Positions 1 through 5,310 of a stretch of DNA of 5,310 nucleotides are shown here, piece by piece. Numbering within the stretch: position 1 is the first letter of the stretch; every line of letters begins with the position of its first letter. This DNA is from an uncultured Prevotellaceae bacterium (GTDB lineage Bacteria > Bacteroidota > Bacteroidia > Bacteroidales > Bacteroidaceae): NCBI GenBank assembly GCA_902800435.1, contig CADCEQ010000099.1:1-5310 (forward strand), written 5' to 3'. Below the pieces are notes generated by a model. That model ran no database searches, had not been told where the DNA came from, and worked only from the letters and a program-made list of their open reading frames with translations. A program made the position numbers and the translations under genes.

Positions 1-245
1 TGTTCCGTACGCTGATGGCCTTCCGTTCGCCCTCGGGTGACGGTCTGAAGTGGTTCGTCCAGATTGACCTTACGAAATGCAGTCACGAGCAATGGTTCGA
101 TGCCGTGAGGATGTATCTGATGCAGACCTACGGGCTGACCTCCAGGCAGGTCGACCCATCGGTGAGGAATGTGTCGAGGGCGTGCTTCCTTTGCTACGAC
201 CCCGAGGTGTATGTGAATCCCGAACTGCTGACAGATGACAAATGA
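1..245 (+). CDS. BT4734-like/VirE N-terminal domain protein, 3' end only (partial)
   Basis: The frame is open from base 3, with FRTL preceding the first ATG at 15, so the gene starts before the window and only its last 80 residues are visible. The block FRSPSGDGLKWFVQ, then a helical stretch with a YGL motif, then VDPSVRNVSRACFLCYDP and VNPELL, matches what I know of the BT4734-like/VirE N-terminal domain (Pfam VirE_N) of Bacteroidales. That domain is usually found fused to or beside PriCT-2 and DUF3987 domains in primase/helicase-like proteins of mobile elements, and the next two genes fit this. Its biochemical role is not established; a part in DNA replication or priming is inferred from its partners. 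The last residues, TDDK, and the TGA stop are encoded inside an ACAGATG tandem repeat. The following gene is in the same frame, one TGA and one codon later, so the two may once have been one protein. The family call is from memory of motifs, not a search. Confidence 0.72.
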   Translation, partial: FRTLMAFRSPSGDGLKWFVQIDLTKCSHEQWFDAVRMYLMQTYGLTSRQVDPSVRNVSRACFLCYDPEVYVNPELLTDDK

Positions 246-257
246 CAGATGACAGTT
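231..257 (+). repeat. ACAGATG short tandem repeat spanning the stop and start of adjacent genes
   Basis: Three 7-bp units (ACAGATG at 231-237, ACAAATG at 238-244, ACAGATG at 245-251) are followed by a partial unit, ACAGTT. The array encodes the C-terminal TDDK and TGA stop (243-245) of the upstream gene and contains the first ATG (249) of the next. Because ATGA recurs in each unit, stop and start codons lie within a few bases of each other, which would favour translational coupling. A near-identical copy lies at the end of the third gene of the module (2137-2156). Confidence 0.85.
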
Positions 258-698
258 ATGACGGGAACTACAGACAATACCATGTTCGACCCTCTGGCCT
301 GGTTAAGTCAGCAGAGCCGGAAGGCCGCTAAGGCTCCCCCAGAGGGTATGGATGCCGCTCAGCACAGCCCGGCCAGCCAGCCTGCTTCCCCCGAGGAAGA
401 GCTGGCCATGGCCAGGGCGGTGGCCAACGAGCTGCTACGCATCGGGGCAAACATTGCTGAGGACTATCATGACTACGTGCGGCTGGGCTTTGCCTTAGCC
501 AGTGGGCTGGGTAGCGACGGGCGTAGCATCTTCCACATGCTATGTGCGCACAGCACGAAGTACAGTGTGAACGAGTGTGAGCGCAAATGGCGGGAATGTC
601 TGCGCAAGAGCGACGGGCGTACCACCATTGCTACCTACTACCACATGGCGCGTGAGGCTGGGGTGGATATTAAGAAGTTAAGGAAGTTAAGAAGTTAA
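249..698 (+). CDS. PriCT-2 (primase C-terminal 2) domain protein
   Basis: This is a small protein of 149 residues. Residues 1 to about 50 are a low-complexity leader: FDPLAWLSQQ, then an Ala/Pro/Ser-rich stretch. Residues from about 52 to 140 (ANELLRIGANIAEDYHDYVRLGFALAS... through SVNECERKWRECLRKSDGRTTIATYYHMAREAGVD, quoted in part) have the PriCT-2 pattern: an acidic YxxYVRLGFALA helix, a central S/TKY segment, a KW helix and a closing helix ending in AREAG. PriCT-2 domains follow primase catalytic domains in phage and plasmid proteins; here no catalytic domain is attached, so an accessory role in priming or DNA binding is an inference. Starts at 249, 258 and 282 are all in frame. I keep 249 because it is the first after the preceding stop, but 258 or 282 are equally possible since no ribosome site decides. 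The last eight residues (142-149, KKLRKLRS) and the stop are encoded by a TTAAGAAG tandem repeat, giving a short basic tail. Confidence 0.75.
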   Translation: MTVMTGTTDNTMFDPLAWLSQQSRKAAKAPPEGMDAAQHSPASQPASPEEELAMARAVANELLRIGANIAEDYHDYVRLGFALASGLGSDGRSIFHMLCAHSTKYSVNECERKWRECLRKSDGRTTIATYYHMAREAGVDIKKLRKLRS

Positions 699-723
699 GA
701 AGTTAAGGAAGTTAAGAAGTTAA
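670..723 (+). repeat. Perfect 25-bp tandem duplication made of TTAAGAAG-type units
   Basis: Two identical 25-bp copies (670-694 and 695-719) are followed by a partial TTAA (720-723). Each copy consists of units of 8, 9 and 8 bases: TTAAGAAG, TTAAGGAAG, TTAAGAAG. The first copy encodes the basic C-terminus of the PriCT-2 protein, and the stop TAA (696-698) lies at the start of the second copy. The remainder fills most of the gap to the next gene, whose ATG is at 737. The + strand is pure purine apart from the TT pairs, so the arms do not form a hairpin. Strand slippage could change the copy number. Confidence 0.92.
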
Positions 724-736
724 AACTATATTGCGT

Positions 737-2170
737 ATGAGTGAAAAGAAAGTGGCCTTGAAGGCCGTCAAAAAGAACGCTTCCGACAAACGGAAGCCAG
801 TGAAGAAAACCGTAGTCAGGCACAGCTCTGCCGTGCGCAAGGGCAAACCGAGGGACAAGCCACCCTACAAGCCGATGTCGTGGGCTGAGGTGTTTGACAA
901 CAACCAGTTGCCACCGTTGCCCACACAGTTGCCGGCCATCATTGAGACCACCGTCTCGCAGACCCCCGAGCTGCTGAAGGGTACGGTGGCGCAGGCAGTC
1001 CTCGTGGCTTACAGCATCTATGCGAAGGGGCTGTCGTTCCTCTATAACGACGGGCGTGTTCGCGAGTTGCGCATGAACTGTCTGCTGGTGGCTATGGAAG
1101 GTGGCGGCAAGGAGTGTGTCACGCCCCCCGTGAAGCACATACTGGCCGAAGTCAAGCTGCGCTCAAAGGCCGACCGCAGAAGGCTGAAGGAGTTTAACGA
1201 AGAGTACAGCCGTAAGGCTATGAACAAGGAGAAGCCCCAGCGCCCCACCGACCTGGACATACGCTGGCTGTTTCCGGACATTACCCGTCCTCGCCTGGGG
1301 CAGGCCATGGAGGACGCACAGGGCGGCTTCCTGTTTCTGAAGATGAACGAGCTGGAAGACTGGGACAGGGTTGAGGGTAAGAGTGGGCGTTCGAACTCGT
1401 TCAGCACGATGAAGATTATCGATGACGAGGGCAACGACTTCGGTCAGGACAGAGTGGGAGCACAGAGTGTCAATGCCGACGGCTGTCTGAGGCTGAACTG
1501 GCTTGCCGACACGACAGAGCCCAAGTTGCGGAAATACTTCCGTCATATCCACGGCGAGGGACCTATATCCAGAATAGTCTTCGGAAGCATTCCCCAAGTC
1601 GAGATAGGCGCCCCCATCCCCGTGTTCGGCAAGTACGACAAGAATTACGATGACGCGATACGCCCCTTCATCGAGAACCTGAAGAAGGCCACGGGTGTCG
1701 TAGAGTGCAAGGAAGCCCAGAAGATGGTCGATAAGCTGAAGGCCGAGATAGACGAGTTCTCGACGCTGACACAATCGCGGATTCTCGACCAGCTGAGCCA
1801 TCGCGCCCTGGTTGCCGCCTTCAGGAAGGCCTGTCTCATCTATGCTGCCAACGGCATGAAATGGGAACCCGAGATAGAGTATTTCTGCCGATGGTCGCTT
1901 CAGGTAGACTTGTTTCTGAAATACTCGCTGTTTGCAGAGGATATCCGCAAGGCCACCGAGGACTGCCAGGGAGCTAAGAGCGGACCAAGAAGTCTACTGG
2001 CTGATATCACGACCGACGAGCATGGGGTGTTCAGCTTCAACGAGGTGCTACGGGTGTATACAGCCAGTGGCAGGGAGCCCGACGAGAAGAAGGTGCACAA
2101 CATGCTGTCGCAATGGAAGTCGCGTGGCTACATCTTACAGATGACAGATGACAGTTACAAAAGAGTGTAG
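737..2170 (+). CDS. DUF3987-type (helicase-fold) protein of the VirE/PriCT-2 module
   Basis: The product is 477 residues from the ATG at 737; an in-frame TTG at 731 would add two residues and is less likely. Residues 2 to about 45 are rich in Lys and Arg, as expected of a nucleic-acid-binding tail. From about residue 50 (SWAEVF, LPPLPTQLP, then a helix in QAVLVAYSIYAKGL) the layout resembles DUF3987 proteins, which are predicted P-loop helicase-like partners of primases. A P-loop-like segment, LLVAMEGGGKECV, has GGGK at 122-125 but Glu instead of Ser/Thr after the Lys. A hydrophobic strand, GGFLFLKMNELEDW (about 196-209), sits where a Walker B would be, with NE rather than DE. A later SRIVFGSIPQVEIGAPIP block and a C-terminal region of about 60 residues (FSFNEVLRVYTASG to KVHNMLSQWKSRGYI) suggest a winged-helix end. 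The tail MTDDS (469-473) is encoded by an ACAGATG repeat. The family call rests on pattern and context; ATPase activity is uncertain. Confidence 0.65.
   Translation: MSEKKVALKAVKKNASDKRKPVKKTVVRHSSAVRKGKPRDKPPYKPMSWAEVFDNNQLPPLPTQLPAIIETTVSQTPELLKGTVAQAVLVAYSIYAKGLSFLYNDGRVRELRMNCLLVAMEGGGKECVTPPVKHILAEVKLRSKADRRRLKEFNEEYSRKAMNKEKPQRPTDLDIRWLFPDITRPRLGQAMEDAQGGFLFLKMNELEDWDRVEGKSGRSNSFSTMKIIDDEGNDFGQDRVGAQSVNADGCLRLNWLADTTEPKLRKYFRHIHGEGPISRIVFGSIPQVEIGAPIPVFGKYDKNYDDAIRPFIENLKKATGVVECKEAQKMVDKLKAEIDEFSTLTQSRILDQLSHRALVAAFRKACLIYAANGMKWEPEIEYFCRWSLQVDLFLKYSLFAEDIRKATEDCQGAKSGPRSLLADITTDEHGVFSFNEVLRVYTASGREPDEKKVHNMLSQWKSRGYILQMTDDSYKRV
2137..2156 (+). repeat. Second copy of the ACAGATG repeat at the 3' end of the DUF3987-type gene
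   Basis: Two ACAGATG units (2137-2143, 2144-2150) are followed by ACAGTT. This matches 238-257 at 19 of 20 positions, and 17 bases are identical without interruption (242-258 and 2141-2157). The repeat lies 12 bp before the stop codon and encodes part of the C-terminus, in a different reading frame from the first copy. Confidence 0.85.
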
Positions 2171-2229
2171 CCTATTCGTACCATTCACCCCCCCTGGTAA
2201 TGGAGCACGAAAAAAAACTCGAGATTTCT

Positions 2230-2263
2230 TTTGGTGTTTTGCTCGCTAATTCGTGTATATGTG
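2230..2263 (+). promoter_or_regulatory. Possible Bacteroidetes-type promoter upstream of and overlapping the glmS start
   Basis: The 88-bp gap before glmS holds a run of seven C (2188-2194), a run of eight A (2210-2217), the palindrome CTCGAG (2218-2223) and a T-rich stretch. TTTG at 2230-2233 fits the Bacteroidetes -33 element, and TATATGTG at 2256-2263 matches the -7 consensus TAnnTTTG at five of six fixed positions, with a 22-bp spacer. However, the -7 box overlaps the glmS ATG (2259), so transcription from it would begin inside the gene. It may be a decayed promoter, a chance match, or a sign that the true promoter lies a little upstream. No Shine-Dalgarno sequence is seen. Confidence 0.3.
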
Positions 2264-4103
2264 TGGAATAGTAGGTTACATCGGGAAAAAAGAGGCTTTC
2301 CCCATATTGATTAAAGGTCTGCGACGCCTGGAGTATCGTGGCTACGATTCAGCCGGCGTAGCCCTCATCAACGGCCAGGGCGCGTTGAATGTTTATAAGA
2401 CCAAGGGTAAGGTTGACAATCTGACAGAATATTGTAGTGACAAGGACGTGACGGGCAGCATCGGCATAGCGCATACGCGCTGGGCCACGCACGGCGAGCC
2501 GTCGAGCAGGAATGCGCATCCGCACTACTCAGAGAGCCACAATCTGGCCATCATTCACAACGGCATCATAGAGAACTATGCCGACATCAAGGCGAAGCTG
2601 ACGGACAAGGGTGTGCACTTCCAGTCGGACACCGACACGGAGGTGCTGGTGCAGCTGGTGGAATATATCATGACGAAGAAGAACCTGTCGCTGTTGGAGA
2701 GCGTGCAGGTGGCACTCTATCAGGTGATAGGTGCCTACGCCATAGCCATCATCGACAAGCGCGATCCACAGCAGATAGTAGCCGCCCGCAAGCAGAGTCC
2801 GCTGGTGGTGGGCATTGGCGACGGCGAGTTCTTCCTGGGCAGCGATGCCAGCCCCATCATAGAATATACGGACAAGGTGGTCTATCTGGAAGACGGCAAC
2901 ATAGCCCTGATACGGCTGGGCGAGGAGTTGAAGGTCATCAGCATCCTTGGCGAAGAGCAGGAGCTGGCCGTGAAGCGGGTGGACATAGACCTGGGACAGA
3001 TAGAGAAGGGCGGCTATCCGCACTTCATGCTGAAGGAAATTTTCGAACAGCCCGAGTGCCTGACCAACTGCATGCGTGGCCGCATCAACGTGGAAGCCGA
3101 CCATGTGACGCTGTCGGCCCTCATCGACTATCGTCGCCAGCTGTTGCAAGCCAAGCGCATCGTCATCGTGGCATGTGGCACGTCGTGGCATGCAGGACTC
3201 ATAGGCAAGCAGGTCATAGAGAGCCTCTGCCGCATCCCCGTGGAGGTGGAGTATGCCTCAGAGTTCCGCTACAGGAATCCCGTGGTGGGCAAGGACGATG
3301 TGGTGATAGCCATCTCGCAGAGTGGTGAGACAGCCGACACGCTTGCCGCCGTGCAGCTGGCCAAGTCGAAGGGTGCCTTCATCTATGGCATCTGTAACGC
3401 CATAGGCTCGTCGATACCCCGTGCTACCGATACGGGTACATATATCCATGTAGGCCCGGAGATTGGTGTGGCATCAACCAAGGCCTTTACGGGACAGGTG
3501 ACGGTGCTGACCATGTTTGCCCTGGCATTAGGCGAGGCGAAGGGTACTATAGACCGCAAGGAATACCTGAAGGTGACGAAGGGTCTGAGCCAGATGCCCG
3601 ACATCATCACGGAAGTGCTGAAGACCAACGACAAGGTGGCTGACCTGGCACGTACGTTTACCTATGCCCACAACTTCCTGTACTTAGGGCGCGGCTATTC
3701 CTATCCAGTAGCCCTGGAGGGAGCCTTGAAGCTGAAGGAGATATCCTATATCCATGCCGAGGGCTATCCCGCAGCAGAGATGAAGCACGGCCCGATAGCA
3801 TTGATAGACTCGGACATGCCCGTGGTGGTGATAGCAACGCACAATGCCATGTACGAGAAGGTGCTGTCGAACATACAGGAAATCAAGGCCCGGCAGGGTA
3901 GGGTGATAGCCCTCGTGTCGAAGGACGACAACACGATAGCCAAGATAGCCGACGAGGTGATAGAGTTGCCCGACGTGCAGGAGTGCCTGGAACCGCTGGT
4001 GGCCACGATACCGCTGCAACTGCTGGCCTATCACGTGGCAGTGTGCAAAGGCAAGAATGTCGACCAGCCAAGAAACCTGGCTAAATCGGTGACCGTTGAA
4101 TAA
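2259..4103 (+). CDS. glmS: Glutamine-fructose-6-phosphate aminotransferase (isomerizing), GlmS
   Basis: GlmS transfers the amide nitrogen of glutamine to fructose 6-phosphate to make glucosamine 6-phosphate, the first step of UDP-GlcNAc synthesis for peptidoglycan and lipopolysaccharide, in the cytoplasm. The start is the ATG at 2259 (614 residues), not the in-frame GTG at 2253, because Cys2 must become the N-terminal nucleophile once Met is removed (MCGIVGYIG). The glutaminase domain shows YRGYDSAG (26-33), HTRWATHG (72-79), HNGIIENY (100-107) and SDTDTEV (123-129). The two SIS sugar-isomerase domains show ACGTS (305-309), ISQSGET (352-358), ASTKAF (405-410) and AEMKHGPIAL (506-515). The C-terminus PRNLAKSVTVE is the classic GlmS tail. 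Length and motifs are complete, close to the 609 residues of E. coli GlmS. It is followed by its own terminator, so it is probably transcribed alone or with readthrough into carAB. The five- to nine-base A-rich leader gives no sign of a riboswitch. Confidence 0.98.
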   Translation: MCGIVGYIGKKEAFPILIKGLRRLEYRGYDSAGVALINGQGALNVYKTKGKVDNLTEYCSDKDVTGSIGIAHTRWATHGEPSSRNAHPHYSESHNLAIIHNGIIENYADIKAKLTDKGVHFQSDTDTEVLVQLVEYIMTKKNLSLLESVQVALYQVIGAYAIAIIDKRDPQQIVAARKQSPLVVGIGDGEFFLGSDASPIIEYTDKVVYLEDGNIALIRLGEELKVISILGEEQELAVKRVDIDLGQIEKGGYPHFMLKEIFEQPECLTNCMRGRINVEADHVTLSALIDYRRQLLQAKRIVIVACGTSWHAGLIGKQVIESLCRIPVEVEYASEFRYRNPVVGKDDVVIAISQSGETADTLAAVQLAKSKGAFIYGICNAIGSSIPRATDTGTYIHVGPEIGVASTKAFTGQVTVLTMFALALGEAKGTIDRKEYLKVTKGLSQMPDIITEVLKTNDKVADLARTFTYAHNFLYLGRGYSYPVALEGALKLKEISYIHAEGYPAAEMKHGPIALIDSDMPVVVIATHNAMYEKVLSNIQEIKARQGRVIALVSKDDNTIAKIADEVIELPDVQECLEPLVATIPLQLLAYHVAVCKGKNVDQPRNLAKSVTVE

Positions 4104-4107
4104 AGCT

Positions 4108-4144
4108 AAGGGCGATTCGTTGATTAAAACGTTTCGCCTTTTTT
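4108..4144 (+). terminator. Intrinsic terminator after glmS
   Basis: The outer stem pairs 4108-4115 (AAGGGCGA) with 4134-4141 (TCGCCTTT), including one G-T pair. A 2x2 internal loop follows, then an inner stem pairs CGTT (4118-4121) with AACG (4128-4131) around a six-base loop. The run of six T (4139-4144) follows directly and partly overlaps the stem. It lies just 4 bp after the glmS stop and ends 21 bp before the carA ATG. Confidence 0.85.
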
Positions 4145-4165
4145 ATAACATAGAAATGAACAAGG

Positions 4166-5239
4166 ATGAAAGATGTAACATTGGTCCTGCAAGACGGGAC
4201 TACGTTCAAGGGAAAGAGCTTCGGGTATGACAAGCCCGTGGCTGGTGAGGTGGTGTTCAACACGGCCATGATGGGCTATCCTGAGAGTCTGACAGACCCG
4301 AGCTATGCGGGACAGATGCTGGTGATGACCTATCCCTTGGTGGGCAACTACGGGGTACCGCCGTTTAGCATTTCTGAGGGAGGCCTGCCCGACTTCATGG
4401 AGAGCGACCGCATCTATGCCACGGCCCTCATCGTGAGCGACTATAGCGAGCAGTATTCTCACTGGAATGCCTGCGAGAGTCTGGGCGACTGGCTTCGCAG
4501 GGAGCAGGTGCCCGGTGTGACAGGCATTGACACCCGTGCGCTGACCAAGGTGCTGCGTGAGCACGGCGTGATGATGGGCAGGCTGGTATTCGCAGAGGAG
4601 TCGGACAATGCCGAAGCTTCAGACTATGGCTCCGTGAACTGGGTGGAGCGTGTATCGTGCAAGGATATCGTCCGCTACAACGAGGGTGCTGGCAGAAAGG
4701 TGGTGCTGGTGGACTGTGGTGTCAAGGCCAACATCATCCGCTGTCTCGTGCGTCGTGGCTGCGAGGTTGTGCGTGTGCCCTGGAACTATGACTACACGGA
4801 TATGGCTTTCGACGGCTTGTTCCTGGCTAACGGCCCTGGCGACCCGGACCGCTGTGTGCAGGCCGTGGACATATTGAAGAAGCAGATGTCGCGCAGCAGG
4901 AAGCCGATATGTGGCATTTGCATGGGCAACCAGTTGCTGGGAAAGGCCGCAGGGGCTACCATCTATAAGCTGAAGTATGGACACAGGTCGCACAACCAGC
5001 CTGTGCGTGAGGTGGGTACCAACCGTTGCTACGTCACCAGCCAGAACCATGGCTATGCCGTGGATGCTGCCACGCTGGGCAAGGACTGGCGCGAGCTGTT
5101 TGTCAACATGAACGACGGCTCTAACGAGGGCATCCGCCATCAGACCAATCCATGGTTCTCGTCACAGTTCCACCCAGAAGCCTGTTCGGGCCCGGTAGAT
5201 ACAGAATTTATGTTTGACCGTTTTATGGAAGCATTATGA
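4166..5239 (+). CDS. carA: Carbamoyl-phosphate synthase small (glutaminase) subunit, CarA
   Basis: CarA hydrolyses glutamine and passes ammonia through a tunnel to CarB, which makes carbamoyl phosphate for pyrimidine and arginine synthesis. The product has 357 residues, somewhat shorter than E. coli CarA (382). The N-terminal CPSase small-chain domain covers about residues 1-150 (LVLQDGTTFKG, FNTAMMGYPE, SLTDPSYAGQ, PGVTGIDTRALTK). The class I glutamine amidotransferase domain follows, with LANGPGDP (220-227), GICMGNQ (250-256) with nucleophile Cys252, TSQNHGYAVD, and QFHPEA carrying His336 and Glu338 of the triad. The ATG at 4166 is the first start after an in-frame TGA at 4157. AAGG sits immediately before it, too close to act as a normal ribosome site, as is usual in Bacteroidetes. 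The end overlaps carB by ATGA, so the two subunits are probably translationally coupled. I see no convincing promoter between the glmS terminator and this gene. Confidence 0.97.
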   Translation: MKDVTLVLQDGTTFKGKSFGYDKPVAGEVVFNTAMMGYPESLTDPSYAGQMLVMTYPLVGNYGVPPFSISEGGLPDFMESDRIYATALIVSDYSEQYSHWNACESLGDWLRREQVPGVTGIDTRALTKVLREHGVMMGRLVFAEESDNAEASDYGSVNWVERVSCKDIVRYNEGAGRKVVLVDCGVKANIIRCLVRRGCEVVRVPWNYDYTDMAFDGLFLANGPGDPDRCVQAVDILKKQMSRSRKPICGICMGNQLLGKAAGATIYKLKYGHRSHNQPVREVGTNRCYVTSQNHGYAVDAATLGKDWRELFVNMNDGSNEGIRHQTNPWFSSQFHPEACSGPVDTEFMFDRFMEAL

Positions 5240-5310
5240 AAGACCAGAATATCAAGAAAGTCCTGTTGCTTGGCTCAGGCGCATTGAAAATAGGTGAGGC
5301 CGGTGAGTTC
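5236..5310 (+). CDS. carB: Carbamoyl-phosphate synthase large subunit, CarB, N-terminus (partial)
   Basis: The first 25 codons are present and the gene runs off the window. It starts at the ATG at 5236 that overlaps the carA stop (ATGA). The visible peptide has the conserved opening KKVLLLGSGALKIGEAGEF, equivalent to the ILILGAGPIVIGQACEF opening of E. coli CarB and typical of the Bacteroidetes form of the ATP-grasp large subunit. CarB would use ammonia from CarA, bicarbonate and two ATP. The rest of the enzyme, including its allosteric domain, lies outside, so completeness cannot be judged. Confidence 0.93.
   Translation, partial: MKDQNIKKVLLLGSGALKIGEAGEF

Noticed and set aside
670..723. 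CRISPR-like array
   Set aside because: The units are head-to-tail with no spacers, so this is a simple tandem repeat.
1163..1801. Long minus-strand open frame of 212 codons opposite the DUF3987-type gene
   Set aside because: It lies fully opposite a gene with recognisable domains, shows no family motif, and is the kind of shadow that GC-rich codon use produces.
2181..2203. Hairpin CCATT/AATGG as a terminator for the DUF3987-type gene
   Set aside because: It has only five pairs around a 13-base loop, and no T run follows; the A run after it is on the wrong strand for a + strand terminator.
2218..2223. CTCGAG palindrome as an operator
   Set aside because: A six-base palindrome in an AT-rich gap is too short to support an operator without a second copy or a known regulator.
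2171..2258. glmS ribozyme/riboswitch upstream of glmS
   Set aside because: The gap is only 88 bp with no sign of the conserved ribozyme core, and that RNA is known mainly from Gram-positive bacteria.
2529..3191. Minus-strand open frame of 220 codons opposite glmS
   Set aside because: It is rich in His, Leu and Gln, as expected of the complement of glmS codons, and has no recognisable domain.
4919..4933. Asn in the CarA motif GICMGNQ where E. coli has His
   Set aside because: The nucleophile motif GxCxGxQ is intact, and Asn at this place is what I expect in Bacteroidetes CarA, so it is not a defect.
4619..5140. Minus-strand open frame of 173 codons opposite carA
   Set aside because: It is a shadow of a clearly conserved enzyme, with no start context or motif.

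Overview
The window looks like a piece of a Bacteroidales chromosome, most likely Prevotella or a close relative. The evidence is: CarA and the start of CarB are of the Bacteroides/Prevotella type (GICMGNQ and GALKIGEAGEF motifs); the starts lack clear Shine-Dalgarno sequences; a box upstream of glmS resembles the Bacteroidetes promoter consensus; and the left third carries a gene set (BT4734/VirE-N domain, PriCT-2, DUF3987) that is common in this order. By eye the GC content is in the low-to-mid fifties in percent. The genus is an inference. All genes run on the + strand.

Left region (1-2170): three genes of a primase/helicase-like module, probably a mobile-element remnant or accessory replication module. 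These are the 3' end of a BT4734-like/VirE N-terminal-domain gene (1-245), a small PriCT-2 protein (249-698) and a DUF3987-type protein with a basic tail and a P-loop-like motif (737-2170). In many relatives these domains sit in one or two longer proteins; here they are three reading frames. The first two share a frame and are separated by one TGA plus one codon. The 3' end of each of the three genes is built from a short tandem repeat that encodes its last residues: ACAGATG units for the first and third, and a doubled 25-bp TTAAGAAG-type unit for the second. No housekeeping gene in the window shows this. It is the most unusual pattern here.

Middle (2171-4165): an 88-bp gap with a promoter-like element, then a complete glmS (glutamine-fructose-6-phosphate aminotransferase), followed by a good intrinsic terminator at about 4108-4144.

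Right (4166-5310): carA complete, overlapping the first codons of carB by ATGA. CarA and CarB together make carbamoyl phosphate from glutamine, bicarbonate and ATP for pyrimidine and arginine synthesis. GlmS uses glutamine as amide donor for amino-sugar synthesis, so this is a small cluster of glutamine-amidotransferase metabolism. The primase-like module next door has no evident metabolic link to it and was probably inserted upstream of glmS. I found no RNA gene, CRISPR array, integrase, transposase or recognisable insertion-sequence end. I did not find a demonstrably new system; the repeat-built gene ends are the best lead.
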